The translations under genes and the position numbers were made by a program. Below, one piece after another: positions 24,945 to 34,101 of a DNA stretch of 64,000 nt. The notes under the pieces are model-generated. The model did not search any database, was not told the origin of the DNA, and saw only the letters and a program-made list of their open reading frames with translations. How positions within the stretch are numbered: the stretch's first letter is position 1; each line of letters opens with the position of its first letter. The DNA comes from Gammaproteobacteria bacterium (GTDB taxonomy: Bacteria > Pseudomonadota > Gammaproteobacteria > Enterobacterales > Psychrobiaceae): assembly GCA_013214945.1 (NCBI GenBank), contig JABSRT010000025.1, forward strand, positions 1 to 64,000. Reading direction: 5' to 3'.

Positions 24945-26294
24945 ATGAAAGATTCTATTGTGTCTACTGTTTACGATTTAATTGGTGTCGGTTGCGGCCC
25001 CTCAAATCTTGCTTTATCAATTGCTCTAGAAGAGCGATCCAAGTCGCAAGGTGCACTGTCGACGCTGTTTCTCGATAAACAGGCTAATTATCGCTGGCAT
25101 GGTAATACCATTACCGGACAAAGTGATTTACAAGTATCATTTTTGAAAGATTTGGTCACATTACGTAATCCTAGTAGCCCTTATTCTTTTGTTAATTATT
25201 TACATAAACACGATCGTTTGGTTGATTTTATTAACCTGGGCACATTTTACCCTAGTCGATTAGAGTTTAATGATTACCTTTCGTGGATAGCGAAACATTT
25301 TGCTAAACAGTTTAATTATGGTGAAGAAGTGTTGTCGGTTGAGCCGGTTCTTTCTAAGGGAAATAACGGTCATGTTGAAACGCTGCGCGTGATTGCTAAA
25401 GATATTAATGGTAACAAATTTGAGCGTGAAACCCGTTCATTAATTGTTAGCCCAGGAGGAAGTGCTCGTATTCCACAGCTATTTAAACACCTTAAATCCG
25501 ATTCTCGTGTTTTTCATCATTCTAGCTATTTGTTGAATATGTCGAAACTGCCTTGTGCTAAAGGTAAGCCAATGCGCATTGCGATTATTGGTGGTGGACA
25601 AAGCGCTGCAGAAGCATTTATTGATATCAATGATACTTACCCTTCAGTACAAGCCGATATGATATCGCGCAGTCTGACGCTACGACCTGCAGACTCAAGC
25701 CCTTTTGTTAATGAAGTCTTTGCGCCGGCGGCGACAGATGCGATGTATACGCAAAAGGAACAAACAGAAAGAGATCGCCAGTTAAAAGAATATCAGCATA
25801 CTAATTACTCAGTAATTGATGAGCCGATGATCAAGCAAATTTATAATATTCTTTATAAACAGAAGGTATCAGGCGTACAGCGTCATAGTTTTCATTGTTC
25901 AACCAACATTATTAAGGTAACGGCTACGGAACAAGGCATAGATCTCGTTTCACACAATAGTGCGACTGGTGCAGAGATAACTCAACGTTACGACGCTGTT
26001 ATTCTCGCTACGGGGTATGAGCGTAACCAGCATTTAGATTTATTGGCTCCATTGGCTGAATATATTGGTGAGTACAACGTAGACAGAAATTATCGATTAC
26101 AAACCGATGATCGTTGTAAGCCGGCAATATACTTACAAGGCAGTAATGAATCGACTCATGGTTTAAGTGATACATTATTATCGGTTTTAGCCGTTCGTTC
26201 CGATGAAATAGCAGAGTCTTTGCATGCCTACTTAGCACAACAAACAGCACCTGACTCAACTTCATTTAGTCAATCTTTATTAGAAACTGGTTAA
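24945..26294 (+). CDS. pvdA: L-ornithine N5-monooxygenase (PvdA)
   Basis: A 449-residue flavin enzyme that hydroxylates the side-chain nitrogen of ornithine using NADPH and O2, giving N5-hydroxyornithine for hydroxamate groups. The FAD site GVGCGPSNL is at residues 14-22, the NADPH site IIGGGQSAAEAF at about 213-224, and the family end motif ATGY at about 355. Long stretches match what I remember of Pseudomonas aeruginosa PvdA rather than the lysine enzyme IucD: DYRWHGNT-like YRWHGNT, SFLKDLVTLRNP, SPYSFVNYLHKH, FINLGTFYP, FVNEVFAPAATD and HGLSDTLLSVLAVR. AAGG lies 12 bases before the ATG. It heads a likely operon with the acylase and the phosphopantetheinyl transferase. Confidence 0.95.
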   Translation: MKDSIVSTVYDLIGVGCGPSNLALSIALEERSKSQGALSTLFLDKQANYRWHGNTITGQSDLQVSFLKDLVTLRNPSSPYSFVNYLHKHDRLVDFINLGTFYPSRLEFNDYLSWIAKHFAKQFNYGEEVLSVEPVLSKGNNGHVETLRVIAKDINGNKFERETRSLIVSPGGSARIPQLFKHLKSDSRVFHHSSYLLNMSKLPCAKGKPMRIAIIGGGQSAAEAFIDINDTYPSVQADMISRSLTLRPADSSPFVNEVFAPAATDAMYTQKEQTERDRQLKEYQHTNYSVIDEPMIKQIYNILYKQKVSGVQRHSFHCSTNIIKVTATEQGIDLVSHNSATGAEITQRYDAVILATGYERNQHLDLLAPLAEYIGEYNVDRNYRLQTDDRCKPAIYLQGSNESTHGLSDTLLSVLAVRSDEIAESLHAYLAQQTAPDSTSFSQSLLETG

Positions 26295-26362
26295 TAACGT
26301 TTCATTAGTCACAGTGTTAAATATATTCGATAAAAAATATTGGTCATCAAAGGTTACTGTTA

Positions 26363-28696
26363 ATGAAAAATTGCTTATATCTCTTTTTATTATGCCTTAC
26401 ATCATATAGTTGGGCTGCAACAAACAGTTGGGCTGTAACAAACAACAACGGGGCTAAAGTGGATATTCGGTGGACTACCTACGGTATTCCCCACATTAAA
26501 GCACAAGATGAGCAAGGTTTAGGTTACGGAATTGGTTATGTTTATGCTCGTGACAATGCATGTTTGTTGATGGATGAAGTATTAACTGCACGTGGAGAGC
26601 GGGCTCGTTATTTAGGTTCGCATGGGGAATCGTCAGCGAAGCTAAATAATATAACTTCAGATTTCTTCTTCACTTGGCTTAATTCACCAGCAGAAATTGA
26701 AAAGTTTTGGCAAGCTCAGCCCCATGATATTCAGCAACTACTTATGGGGTATGCGGCAGGTTTTAATCTTTTTTTAGCACAAGCTAATTCAAAAAGTATG
26801 AGCTGTTATAAACAGCCGTGGGTCGGTGATATTACCTATGAAGATTTGGTGCGTTTAACCCGGCGGTTATTGGTAGAAGGTGGCATTGGCAAATTTTCAC
26901 AGGCGTTAGTTGGTGCTCAGCCACCTAAAAGTTGGTGGCAATGGATTATGGACAAAGTTGATAATGTCACGACTAGCGAAGCTCAATACGATATTGCTCA
27001 GTCAAGTTGGCAGGGGAATTTACAATTAGGCGTGGGCAGTAACGGCGTTGCGGTTGGTCGTAGTCGAACCATCAACGGCAAAGGCATGTTATTAGCTAAC
27101 CCTCACTTTCCATGGAGCGGTGCATTACGCTTTTATCAAATGCATTTAACTATTCCTGGCCAGCTCGATGTTATGGGCGCCGCATTACCCGGTTTACCAT
27201 TACTTAATATCGGATTTAATAACAATGTAGCTTGGACCCATACGGTTGATAGCTCGAACCATTTCACTATATATCGGTTAGATCTTGACCCACAGGACGA
27301 TAAGAAATACCTGGTCGATGGTAAATCCTATGCATTAAAGAAACAAACGCTACAGATCAAAGTACTTAATGACGATGGGCTGTTGTCAGACATAAGCCAT
27401 GATTTTTACCTGTCCAAATTTGGTCCATTAATTACCTGGCCTGGTTTAATGGATTGGGGTGACAATCAAGCCTATGCTCTGCAAGATGCCAATCTGTCTA
27501 ATACCAGAGTATTACAGCAATGGTATGCAATTAATAAAGCTAAAGATACGTTGTCATTACGAGATAGCGTAGAAAAAATTCAAGGTATTCCTTGGGTCAA
27601 TACCTTGGCTGCAGATGATAAAGGCAACGCGTTATATATGAACCAGTCGGTGGTTCCTTATTTGTTGAAAAAGCAATTAACAGCATGTGAAATTCCTGAA
27701 CTTGCTGCCGAAGGCTTACCTGGATTGAAAGGGAACTCGAGTCAATGTCTCTGGCATGTCGATCCTTCTTCTGCTCAAGCCGGCATTACTCCTGCCGCGA
27801 AAATGCCGACCTTATTACGTGACGACTTTGTCCAAAATTCTAATGATAGTGCTTGGCTTACTAACCCTAAGCATCCTGTTGAAGGATTCTCCCCATTGGT
27901 AACGCGTCAAGATAGCAAATTAAAGCTGCGAACTCGCTTTGCTTTAAATCGGCTGCAAGGTGATAACCTGCTAACCGAAAGATTTTTAGAGCAGATGGTC
28001 ACTGATAATGAGGTCTATTTAGCCGACTTGGTGTTAGCTGATCTATTAGCTTTTTGTGTAACACAACAATCAGATGAATCCTTGACTCAGGCTTGTTCAA
28101 GTCTGAAAAGTTGGGATGGTCAGGCTAATATTGATAGTGGTTTAGGTTTTATATATTTTGATGCATTCATGAATTTTTTCCACAACGCTAAACAGGGTTG
28201 GCGTATTCCTTTTGATGTTCAAGCCCCTTTAAATACTCCGCGAGGCATCGATTTAAACAAGCCTTCGAACATTAATGGCATTAAGCAGGCGCTTATTGAA
28301 GGAGGTGAAAGAATTAGAAAGCTCAAACTTGCAGATAATGCCCGCTGGGGCGATATTCAGTTGGCTATTCGTGGTAAAGATAAAATAAGCCTGCCTGGCG
28401 GCTACGGTGATTTAGGGATATATAATGTTCTTGAAACAGCGCAGCAAGATGATACTAAACCAGCGCCATTACACGTTGAAAAAGGCAGCAGTTATATTCA
28501 ACTGGTCACCTTTACTAACGAAGGGCCGCAAGCCAAAGGATTGTTAGCCTTTTCTCAATCGAGTGAAGTTTCTTCGCCATTTTATAATGATCAAACTAAG
28601 TTATTTTCACAACAGCATTGGCCGATAATACCTTTTACCGAACAGCAGATTAATCAAGCTATAGTGATTGAACGAAAGACGCTTGTATTGCCATGA
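26363..28696 (+). CDS. pvdQ: PvdQ-like Ntn-hydrolase acylase (penicillin amidase family)
   Basis: A 777-residue periplasmic acylase. A signal peptide (about residues 1-19) is followed by the alpha chain with IRWTTYGIPHIKA and ARDNACLLMDEV. The expected self-cleavage site is G225-S226 in QLGVGSNGVAVG, where Ser226 becomes the N-terminal nucleophile of the beta chain; ANPHFPW and NVAWTHTVDSSNH follow, as in the family. In Pseudomonas, PvdQ removes the fatty-acid chain of the exported pyoverdine precursor, and it also degrades long-chain acyl-homoserine lactones. The context here argues for the siderophore role. The gene lies 68 bases after pvdA and its last 4 bases overlap the start of the phosphopantetheinyl transferase gene. 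The lead has a small duplicated NSWA-type repeat. Confidence 0.87.
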   Translation: MKNCLYLFLLCLTSYSWAATNSWAVTNNNGAKVDIRWTTYGIPHIKAQDEQGLGYGIGYVYARDNACLLMDEVLTARGERARYLGSHGESSAKLNNITSDFFFTWLNSPAEIEKFWQAQPHDIQQLLMGYAAGFNLFLAQANSKSMSCYKQPWVGDITYEDLVRLTRRLLVEGGIGKFSQALVGAQPPKSWWQWIMDKVDNVTTSEAQYDIAQSSWQGNLQLGVGSNGVAVGRSRTINGKGMLLANPHFPWSGALRFYQMHLTIPGQLDVMGAALPGLPLLNIGFNNNVAWTHTVDSSNHFTIYRLDLDPQDDKKYLVDGKSYALKKQTLQIKVLNDDGLLSDISHDFYLSKFGPLITWPGLMDWGDNQAYALQDANLSNTRVLQQWYAINKAKDTLSLRDSVEKIQGIPWVNTLAADDKGNALYMNQSVVPYLLKKQLTACEIPELAAEGLPGLKGNSSQCLWHVDPSSAQAGITPAAKMPTLLRDDFVQNSNDSAWLTNPKHPVEGFSPLVTRQDSKLKLRTRFALNRLQGDNLLTERFLEQMVTDNEVYLADLVLADLLAFCVTQQSDESLTQACSSLKSWDGQANIDSGLGFIYFDAFMNFFHNAKQGWRIPFDVQAPLNTPRGIDLNKPSNINGIKQALIEGGERIRKLKLADNARWGDIQLAIRGKDKISLPGGYGDLGIYNVLETAQQDDTKPAPLHVEKGSSYIQLVTFTNEGPQAKGLLAFSQSSEVSSPFYNDQTKLFSQQHWPIIPFTEQQINQAIVIERKTLVLP

Positions 28697-29457
28697 TCGC
28701 TGACATTTGTGTGAAAACACCCTTCATTTACCCCCTCGGTCAGCTTGATTGGCTGGGGGCAGATAACATTACTCAAGCCGGTTGTTGTTTTAACGCGTTA
28801 ACCTATGATGACCAGCTCTTTAAATCTTGGAATATTAACTTTCCGCTAGCACTCGAGCGGTCAGTTTTTAAACGTAAGGCTGAATTTTTAGCGGGTCGTT
28901 ATTGTTCGAAAATAGCGTTGAGTAAGCTTGGCCGGTATCCGTCGACAGTAGGTACCGGAAAATTTAGAAACCCTTTATGGCCAATGGGGATCAAAGGGTC
29001 TATCAGTCATAGTGCACAATTTGCTATTGCCGTGGTTTCTCAAGATCAAGCTATTGTTGGCTTAGGGGTTGATATAGAAAAGACTGTTACACCAAGCGTG
29101 GTTGAGGAAACGAGTAGTTACATCTTGCAAACACAAGAGCTCAAGTTTTTACGCCACGCAACAATGACACCAGAACAAGTTTTCACGATTATTTTTTCTA
29201 TGAAAGAAAGCTTTTATAAAGCGGCTTTCCCACTCGTTAACGCCTTTTTTGATTTTAATGCTGTAACTGTTATTCACTGGGACAGCGAAGCTAAAGAAGT
29301 GCAGTTTAGATTGAATTTTTCATTGCATGAAAAGCTACCCAAAGATATGTGTTTCATCGGCAAATATTGCGCGGTGCCAATCCACGATTTAAACCAGCCA
29401 ACCGGTATTTCAACTAACCAACTGCAAGAGACATTCGCCAGTTTAGTTATTATCTGA
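28693..29457 (+). CDS. 4'-phosphopantetheinyl transferase (EntD/PcpS type)
   Basis: A 254-residue Sfp/EntD-class enzyme that transfers phosphopantetheine from coenzyme A to the serine of carrier domains such as the PCP at 1726. Signature motifs are LGVDIEKT (Mg and CoA binding, about residues 125-132) and FSMKESFYKAAFP (about 170-182), with the upstream KRKAEFLAGRYCSK typical of EntD relatives. The ATG overlaps the stop of the acylase gene by 4 bases, so translation is coupled. A dedicated activator within a siderophore cluster fits the NRPS. Pseudomonas pyoverdine relies on an enzyme encoded elsewhere (PcpS), so local placement is a difference. Confidence 0.9.
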   Translation: MIADICVKTPFIYPLGQLDWLGADNITQAGCCFNALTYDDQLFKSWNINFPLALERSVFKRKAEFLAGRYCSKIALSKLGRYPSTVGTGKFRNPLWPMGIKGSISHSAQFAIAVVSQDQAIVGLGVDIEKTVTPSVVEETSSYILQTQELKFLRHATMTPEQVFTIIFSMKESFYKAAFPLVNAFFDFNAVTVIHWDSEAKEVQFRLNFSLHEKLPKDMCFIGKYCAVPIHDLNQPTGISTNQLQETFASLVII

Positions 29458-29555
29458 TTTTTTCCACGATTAATATAGGGCCAGCAGCCCGCTAGGACGG
29501 AGCCAGTGTTACAGATATTAAATAGAATAATCTTTTGTTTTTTAACAAAACACAT

Positions 29556-29579
29556 TAACTATTTTACATTCTAGTTCGT
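29556..29579 (+). promoter_or_regulatory. Candidate PvdS-type box upstream of the DUF5916 gene
   Basis: TAACT (29556-29560), a 16-base spacer, CGT (29577-29579), followed by TATA as in the other boxes. One mismatch to the exact TAAAT form. It lies about 150 bases before the proposed start. Confidence 0.4.
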
Positions 29580-29729
29580 TATATAGGCATGGTATTTATT
29601 CTATAACTCCCTTTCAATTAATGAATCACTGTAATGAAATCGTTAATATGTGCATTAATAACAATAATGCTTATTTCGCTTGATTATGAGTTTTAAACAG
29701 TTGTAAAGGGGCTTCAAAAAGGTGAACTC

Positions 29730-32012
29730 TTGCGCTTAACGTTATTTAAATTATTATCAAGTATTCTATTGTTAGCATCTTATTCTGTTGTTTCTGTTGA
29801 AGTTACTCAAGATCAAACTAAAAAGCCGATGCAAACCAAGTATCTATTGCATTATGGTACTAATGCCCCGACTTTAGACGGTGTATTAGATGAACCCGTA
29901 TGGCAGCAATCTACGCGTATTGAATTAAAATATCAAAACGAACCTATCTACAATGCCCTTGCACCGGTTAAAACTATTGCTTATTTGTATCAAGATGACA
30001 GCCATTTACATATTGCCATTCAAGCGTTTGATCCAAATCCTAAAAATATAAGAGCTAACTTACGTAAGCACGACAATATTTTTACAGATGATAATGTCGG
30101 TATTATTATTGATACTTACAATGATAAACGATCAGGTTTTGGTTTTTTTGTTAACCCGCTTGGCGCACAGGCCGATATGACCACAAAAGAAAGTGACGAT
30201 AAGGATGAAGAGGAAGACCATTCTTGGAATGCTATTTGGCAAAGTGTCGGTAAGATTAATGATGAGGGCTATGTGGTTGAAATGAGCATTCCTTTTCATG
30301 TATTAAGGTTTCCCGATACCGGAAAAGAACTGACTTGGAATATTGCTGTTAAACGTAATTATCCGCGAGACAACTTAGTCGAAATTGCGAACTATCAACA
30401 AGATCACAACCGTAAATGTGTTATTTGTCAGTATAAGCCATTGGTTGGTTTTAAAAATATTAAAAAGACCCAAAACTTTCAAGTAACCCCTACGGTAACA
30501 GTAGGGCGTACCGATATAAAAGACCTTGCAGGCGCAAATAATGCACAGCGTTGGCAACAAGGCAAGGTGAAAAAAGATGTGGGTTTGAATGTACGTTGGG
30601 GAATAAACCAAAATTTACTATTAAACGCCACGCTTAACCCGGATTTCTCCCAAGTAGAAGCAGACGATGCTCAGTTAGCGATTAATACTAACGATGCCCT
30701 TTATTATGAAGAGAAACGGCAGTTTTTTGTTGATGGGGCCGACTACTTAACAACGCCTTTGTTTGGTTTTGTCCATAGTCGCAATATTGCAGATCCTACT
30801 TATGGTCTGAAATTGACCGGTAAAACCAATGACCATTTATATGGCGTTATGGTTGCTGATGACCAGCAAACCAATATATTAATTCCAAGTAATCAAGGTT
30901 CTAGTTTAACTAAAGTAGACGCCAAAAGTACGGCTCTAATAGCGCGTTATCGCCTAGACATGGGCAAACTCAATAACATCGGTGTGTTACTGACAAGCCG
31001 TGAAGCAGACGGTTATTACAACAGGTTACTATCGATTGATGGCTCTTACTGGATTAATAACCAAACCAGTGTTAATTACCAACTCGCTAACAGTGATACG
31101 AAAAACCCTGAGCAAGTACAACAAGACTATGATTTAAAGGCGCTTCAATCAGGGCAAGCCTATTTGATAAACCTTGATCACCGCAGTGCAGATTTCAGTT
31201 TGTTTGGCGAGTTAAATCGAGTTGATACAGATTTTCGTGCCGATTTAGGTTTTCAGTCAAAGGTTAGTTTTCAAGGGATAAGTTTAGGAGGGAGCAAAGA
31301 TTGGTTTGCAAGTGAACATACCTGGATGTCGGCAATTTCGATGAATCAATTTAAAATCAGTGCTGATTGGGATAAAAGTTGGGACCTAGACAATAGGTTA
31401 TTAGAACAAGGTACATATTTTTCGATGACATTCGAAGGTGCAAAACAATCGACTATCGAGTTAGGCATTAAGAGTCTTAATAGTTTATACCAAGAACGCT
31501 ATTATCGAGAAAATCAAATGACGCTATGGCTAGAATTTACGCCGATTGCTGATATTACCGTTTCAAGCTTTATGAGATACGGCGATCAAATTGATTATAG
31601 TAATGAGCAATTAGGTACCCGCTTTAAAATAGCGAGCCATATAAACTGGCAAATTAATCAGAACTTTCAACTTGAGGCTGAATATGACTATTCATATTTA
31701 ACGGTTGATGGCGGCGAATTATATAATGCTGATGTGATTGATACTAAGTTAATTTGGCAATTTAATAGCCGTCAACAATTACGGTTTATTATGCAATATA
31801 CCAAACTTGAAAAAAATCCTGAGTTATACCTGTACGACGATTCTATTAATAAACATGAAGAATACCTAACGACTCAACTTTTATATTCTTACACTATTAA
31901 CCCCCAAACGTTGTTTTATATTGGTTACGCCGACAATGGTTTTGAAGATGACACTCAGCAATTTATTCGTACCGATAGAACGGTGTTTACCAAGTTCAGT
32001 TACGCTTTTTAG
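29730..32012 (+). CDS. DUF5916 / CBM9-like outer-membrane-type protein
   Basis: A 760-residue secreted protein. After a signal peptide (about residues 1-22) an N-terminal domain of the CBM9-like type found in DUF5916 proteins begins with TLDGVLDEPVWQ, DSHLHIAIQAFDPNP and DDNVGIIIDTYND. The remaining 500 residues are rich in alternating aromatic and polar strands and end in VFTKFSYAF, typical of an outer-membrane beta-barrel. The family is common in Bacteroidetes and marine Gammaproteobacteria and has no firm function. The start is a TTG with AAGGTG 5 bases upstream. Its place between the siderophore genes and the reductase-type operon, with a near-match iron-starvation box, suggests co-regulation. 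A role in siderophore passage would be speculation. Confidence 0.8.
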   Translation: MRLTLFKLLSSILLLASYSVVSVEVTQDQTKKPMQTKYLLHYGTNAPTLDGVLDEPVWQQSTRIELKYQNEPIYNALAPVKTIAYLYQDDSHLHIAIQAFDPNPKNIRANLRKHDNIFTDDNVGIIIDTYNDKRSGFGFFVNPLGAQADMTTKESDDKDEEEDHSWNAIWQSVGKINDEGYVVEMSIPFHVLRFPDTGKELTWNIAVKRNYPRDNLVEIANYQQDHNRKCVICQYKPLVGFKNIKKTQNFQVTPTVTVGRTDIKDLAGANNAQRWQQGKVKKDVGLNVRWGINQNLLLNATLNPDFSQVEADDAQLAINTNDALYYEEKRQFFVDGADYLTTPLFGFVHSRNIADPTYGLKLTGKTNDHLYGVMVADDQQTNILIPSNQGSSLTKVDAKSTALIARYRLDMGKLNNIGVLLTSREADGYYNRLLSIDGSYWINNQTSVNYQLANSDTKNPEQVQQDYDLKALQSGQAYLINLDHRSADFSLFGELNRVDTDFRADLGFQSKVSFQGISLGGSKDWFASEHTWMSAISMNQFKISADWDKSWDLDNRLLEQGTYFSMTFEGAKQSTIELGIKSLNSLYQERYYRENQMTLWLEFTPIADITVSSFMRYGDQIDYSNEQLGTRFKIASHINWQINQNFQLEAEYDYSYLTVDGGELYNADVIDTKLIWQFNSRQQLRFIMQYTKLEKNPELYLYDDSINKHEEYLTTQLLYSYTINPQTLFYIGYADNGFEDDTQQFIRTDRTVFTKFSYAF

Positions 32013-32075
32013 CCAATGTGTTAGTCATGCTCTTGCTTTGTAAGTTGTTGTAATAAAAGGTAATTAAAAATACAT

Positions 32076-32099
32076 TAAATTATTATGAATCTCGTACGT
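32076..32099 (+). promoter_or_regulatory. PvdS-type iron-starvation box for the TPR-sulfotransferase operon
   Basis: TAAAT (32076-32080), a 16-base spacer, CGT (32097-32099), then TTATAT. This is an exact match. A start of transcription a few bases downstream would give a leader for the ATG at 32183, or a very short one for the ATG at 32126. Confidence 0.65.
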
Positions 32100-32182
32100 T
32101 TATATAACATAACCATAATATTTTTATGAAGCCTTTTAACGCCAATAATTTAACCCCATCAAGTTGGGGGAGTAGCTCAAAC

Positions 32183-34093
32183 ATGACTGATACAATATTT
32201 GAAAACACCGCTAAAAATGACGCGGTGACAGTGGCTGGTGGCAGCCAAACATTAACTGAGAAGATGAATGCCGCGTTAGATGAAAACAATGCGGTGTTAG
32301 CTTTTAGTGTCTGTAATGAACACCTTGAGCAACATCCCGAAGATGCCCAAGCCCATCGACACCTTGGTTTGTTACACGCTGCCAGCAATAAACCCGGCTC
32401 AGCGATTACTTCAGGTAAGCGTGCCTGTGCTTTAACACCTGATGATCCCCAGGCATGGTCTGATTTAGGCCGAATTTATGCGATAGCAGGGCAAATGGAC
32501 AACGCCTGCCTATGTTTTAATGAGTCGATAACGATTGATGTTAAATTTGCTGATGGCTGGCATAACCTTGGCACCGCATGCAAGCAAATGGGTAAACGCG
32601 ACTTAGCATTTAGCGCGCTAAAAAATGCTTTGTTGATTGATGATACCCGCGCTGAAACATATTTGAACCTTGGCACGTTATTAATTCAAGCAAGTCAGTT
32701 CGAAGACGCCTTGGAGTGTCTAGAGCGTGCAGTAAAGCAAGATCCTAGTTTGGTTGCTGCTCGTAGCCGTTTAGGTAACCAAATGTCGCAAAATGGCAAA
32801 GTAAAACGCGCTGAATCGCTATTTAGGCAATCATTAGGCATGAATCCTGATCATCTTGAAGGTTGGCTAGGTTTAGGCCGTACGCTTGAGGATATGGGAG
32901 AAGCCGATGGTGCATTGTCTGCGTATTTAAATGTATTAAACCGACGCCCCGATCATTCCATGGCCTTAGGTCAATATTTGTCGTTATTACCAAAAGACGC
33001 TGAGCCTGAATTATTACCGATAGCTAAGCATGCACAGCAGCAACACACGCCAAACTGGATGCAATATGGTGAGTCGACATTACGTGATGAGAAGGTCAAA
33101 GATGAAGCCAAAGCCTTGATTGGTTATGGCTTAACTAAATACCATAATAAACGTAAAGATTATCAAGCGGCAGCATCAGCAGGTTTATTAGCGAGCAGTG
33201 CACGCCAAGCTACCGCAGGTCGATTAGATCGAGCAGCCTTGGCAGCTCGGGTGGACCAGATGATTAATACCTATACCGCTGAATTCTTTACTAAGCACAA
33301 ACGTTTAGGTTTAGGCACCGACCAACCAGTATTTATTGTCGGTTTACCGCGCTCTGGCACAACATTAACCGAACAAATATTATCGGCACATCCGCAATTA
33401 CACGGTGCTGGCGAATTAGCTGATCTTGGCCGACTAGCGGCATTAACATTATCAGAAAATGGTGATGCAGACAGTGCGATGTGGCAAGCAGCATTGCTGT
33501 TAGCTGAGCCGACAGCCGAGGGTGCTAAAGATGGCAATATGCAAAGTAGGCTGCTGGCAGGCAAATATCTTGAATCGTTACGCGATGGAACACAAACAGA
33601 CCATGTAAGAATTAGCGATAAATCACCGTTAAATTTCTTCCAACTTGGTTTTGCAGCGTTACTTTTTCCCAACGCTAAAGTGGTTCATTGTCATCGTAAT
33701 GGGCGTGATAATGCGCTGTCAATTTGGATGGAAAACTTTAATCCAGATCAACAATGGTCTACTGACTTTAATGATCTAGCTTTTTACAGAAAGCAATACC
33801 AGCGAATAATGGCACATTGGCAAGCTGTTTTACCACTGCAAATTTTTGATATGCCTTATGAAAACACCGTGGCCGATTTAGCGGGTCAAGCGTCAGGCTT
33901 AATTGAGTTTCTTGGAGTACCTTGGCATGACGAATGTTTAAATTTCCATAAAAATGAGCGAGCGGTACAAACACCGAGTCGTTGGCAGGTACGCCAGCCA
34001 ATATATACTCGCTCGGTAGAACGCTGGAAAGCATACCAGCCGTATTTACCCGATTTATATTCCGCTTTCAGTGATGATGACGCCAGAGATTAA
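32183..34093 (+). CDS. TPR-repeat sulfotransferase
   Basis: A two-part protein of about 636 residues. The first half holds tandem tetratricopeptide repeats (blocks such as AQAHRHLGLLHAASN, PQAWSDLGRIYAIAGQ, ADGWHNLGTACKQMG, AETYLNLGTLLIQ and LEGWLGLGRTLEDMG). The second half is a sulfotransferase with the 5' PAPS-binding loop PVFIVGLPRSGTTLTEQIL and a downstream CHRNGRDNALSIWMENF segment carrying the 3'-phosphate region. Such enzymes move sulfate from PAPS to a hydroxyl; the substrate is unknown. The start at 32183 is preferred because of a GGGGGAG site 10 bases upstream; an in-frame ATG at 32126 has none. The iron-starvation box upstream places it in the siderophore regulon, and it appears to lead an operon with the DUF3649/PepSY/DUF3325 genes. 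Confidence 0.88.
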   Translation: MTDTIFENTAKNDAVTVAGGSQTLTEKMNAALDENNAVLAFSVCNEHLEQHPEDAQAHRHLGLLHAASNKPGSAITSGKRACALTPDDPQAWSDLGRIYAIAGQMDNACLCFNESITIDVKFADGWHNLGTACKQMGKRDLAFSALKNALLIDDTRAETYLNLGTLLIQASQFEDALECLERAVKQDPSLVAARSRLGNQMSQNGKVKRAESLFRQSLGMNPDHLEGWLGLGRTLEDMGEADGALSAYLNVLNRRPDHSMALGQYLSLLPKDAEPELLPIAKHAQQQHTPNWMQYGESTLRDEKVKDEAKALIGYGLTKYHNKRKDYQAAASAGLLASSARQATAGRLDRAALAARVDQMINTYTAEFFTKHKRLGLGTDQPVFIVGLPRSGTTLTEQILSAHPQLHGAGELADLGRLAALTLSENGDADSAMWQAALLLAEPTAEGAKDGNMQSRLLAGKYLESLRDGTQTDHVRISDKSPLNFFQLGFAALLFPNAKVVHCHRNGRDNALSIWMENFNPDQQWSTDFNDLAFYRKQYQRIMAHWQAVLPLQIFDMPYENTVADLAGQASGLIEFLGVPWHDECLNFHKNERAVQTPSRWQVRQPIYTRSVERWKAYQPYLPDLYSAFSDDDARD

Positions 34094-34101
34094 TCATTAA
34101 T

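Noticed and set aside
26363-28696. Quorum-quenching AHL acylase as the main role of the PvdQ-like enzyme
   Set aside because: The family can do this, but the position between pvdA and the PPTase gene points to siderophore maturation.
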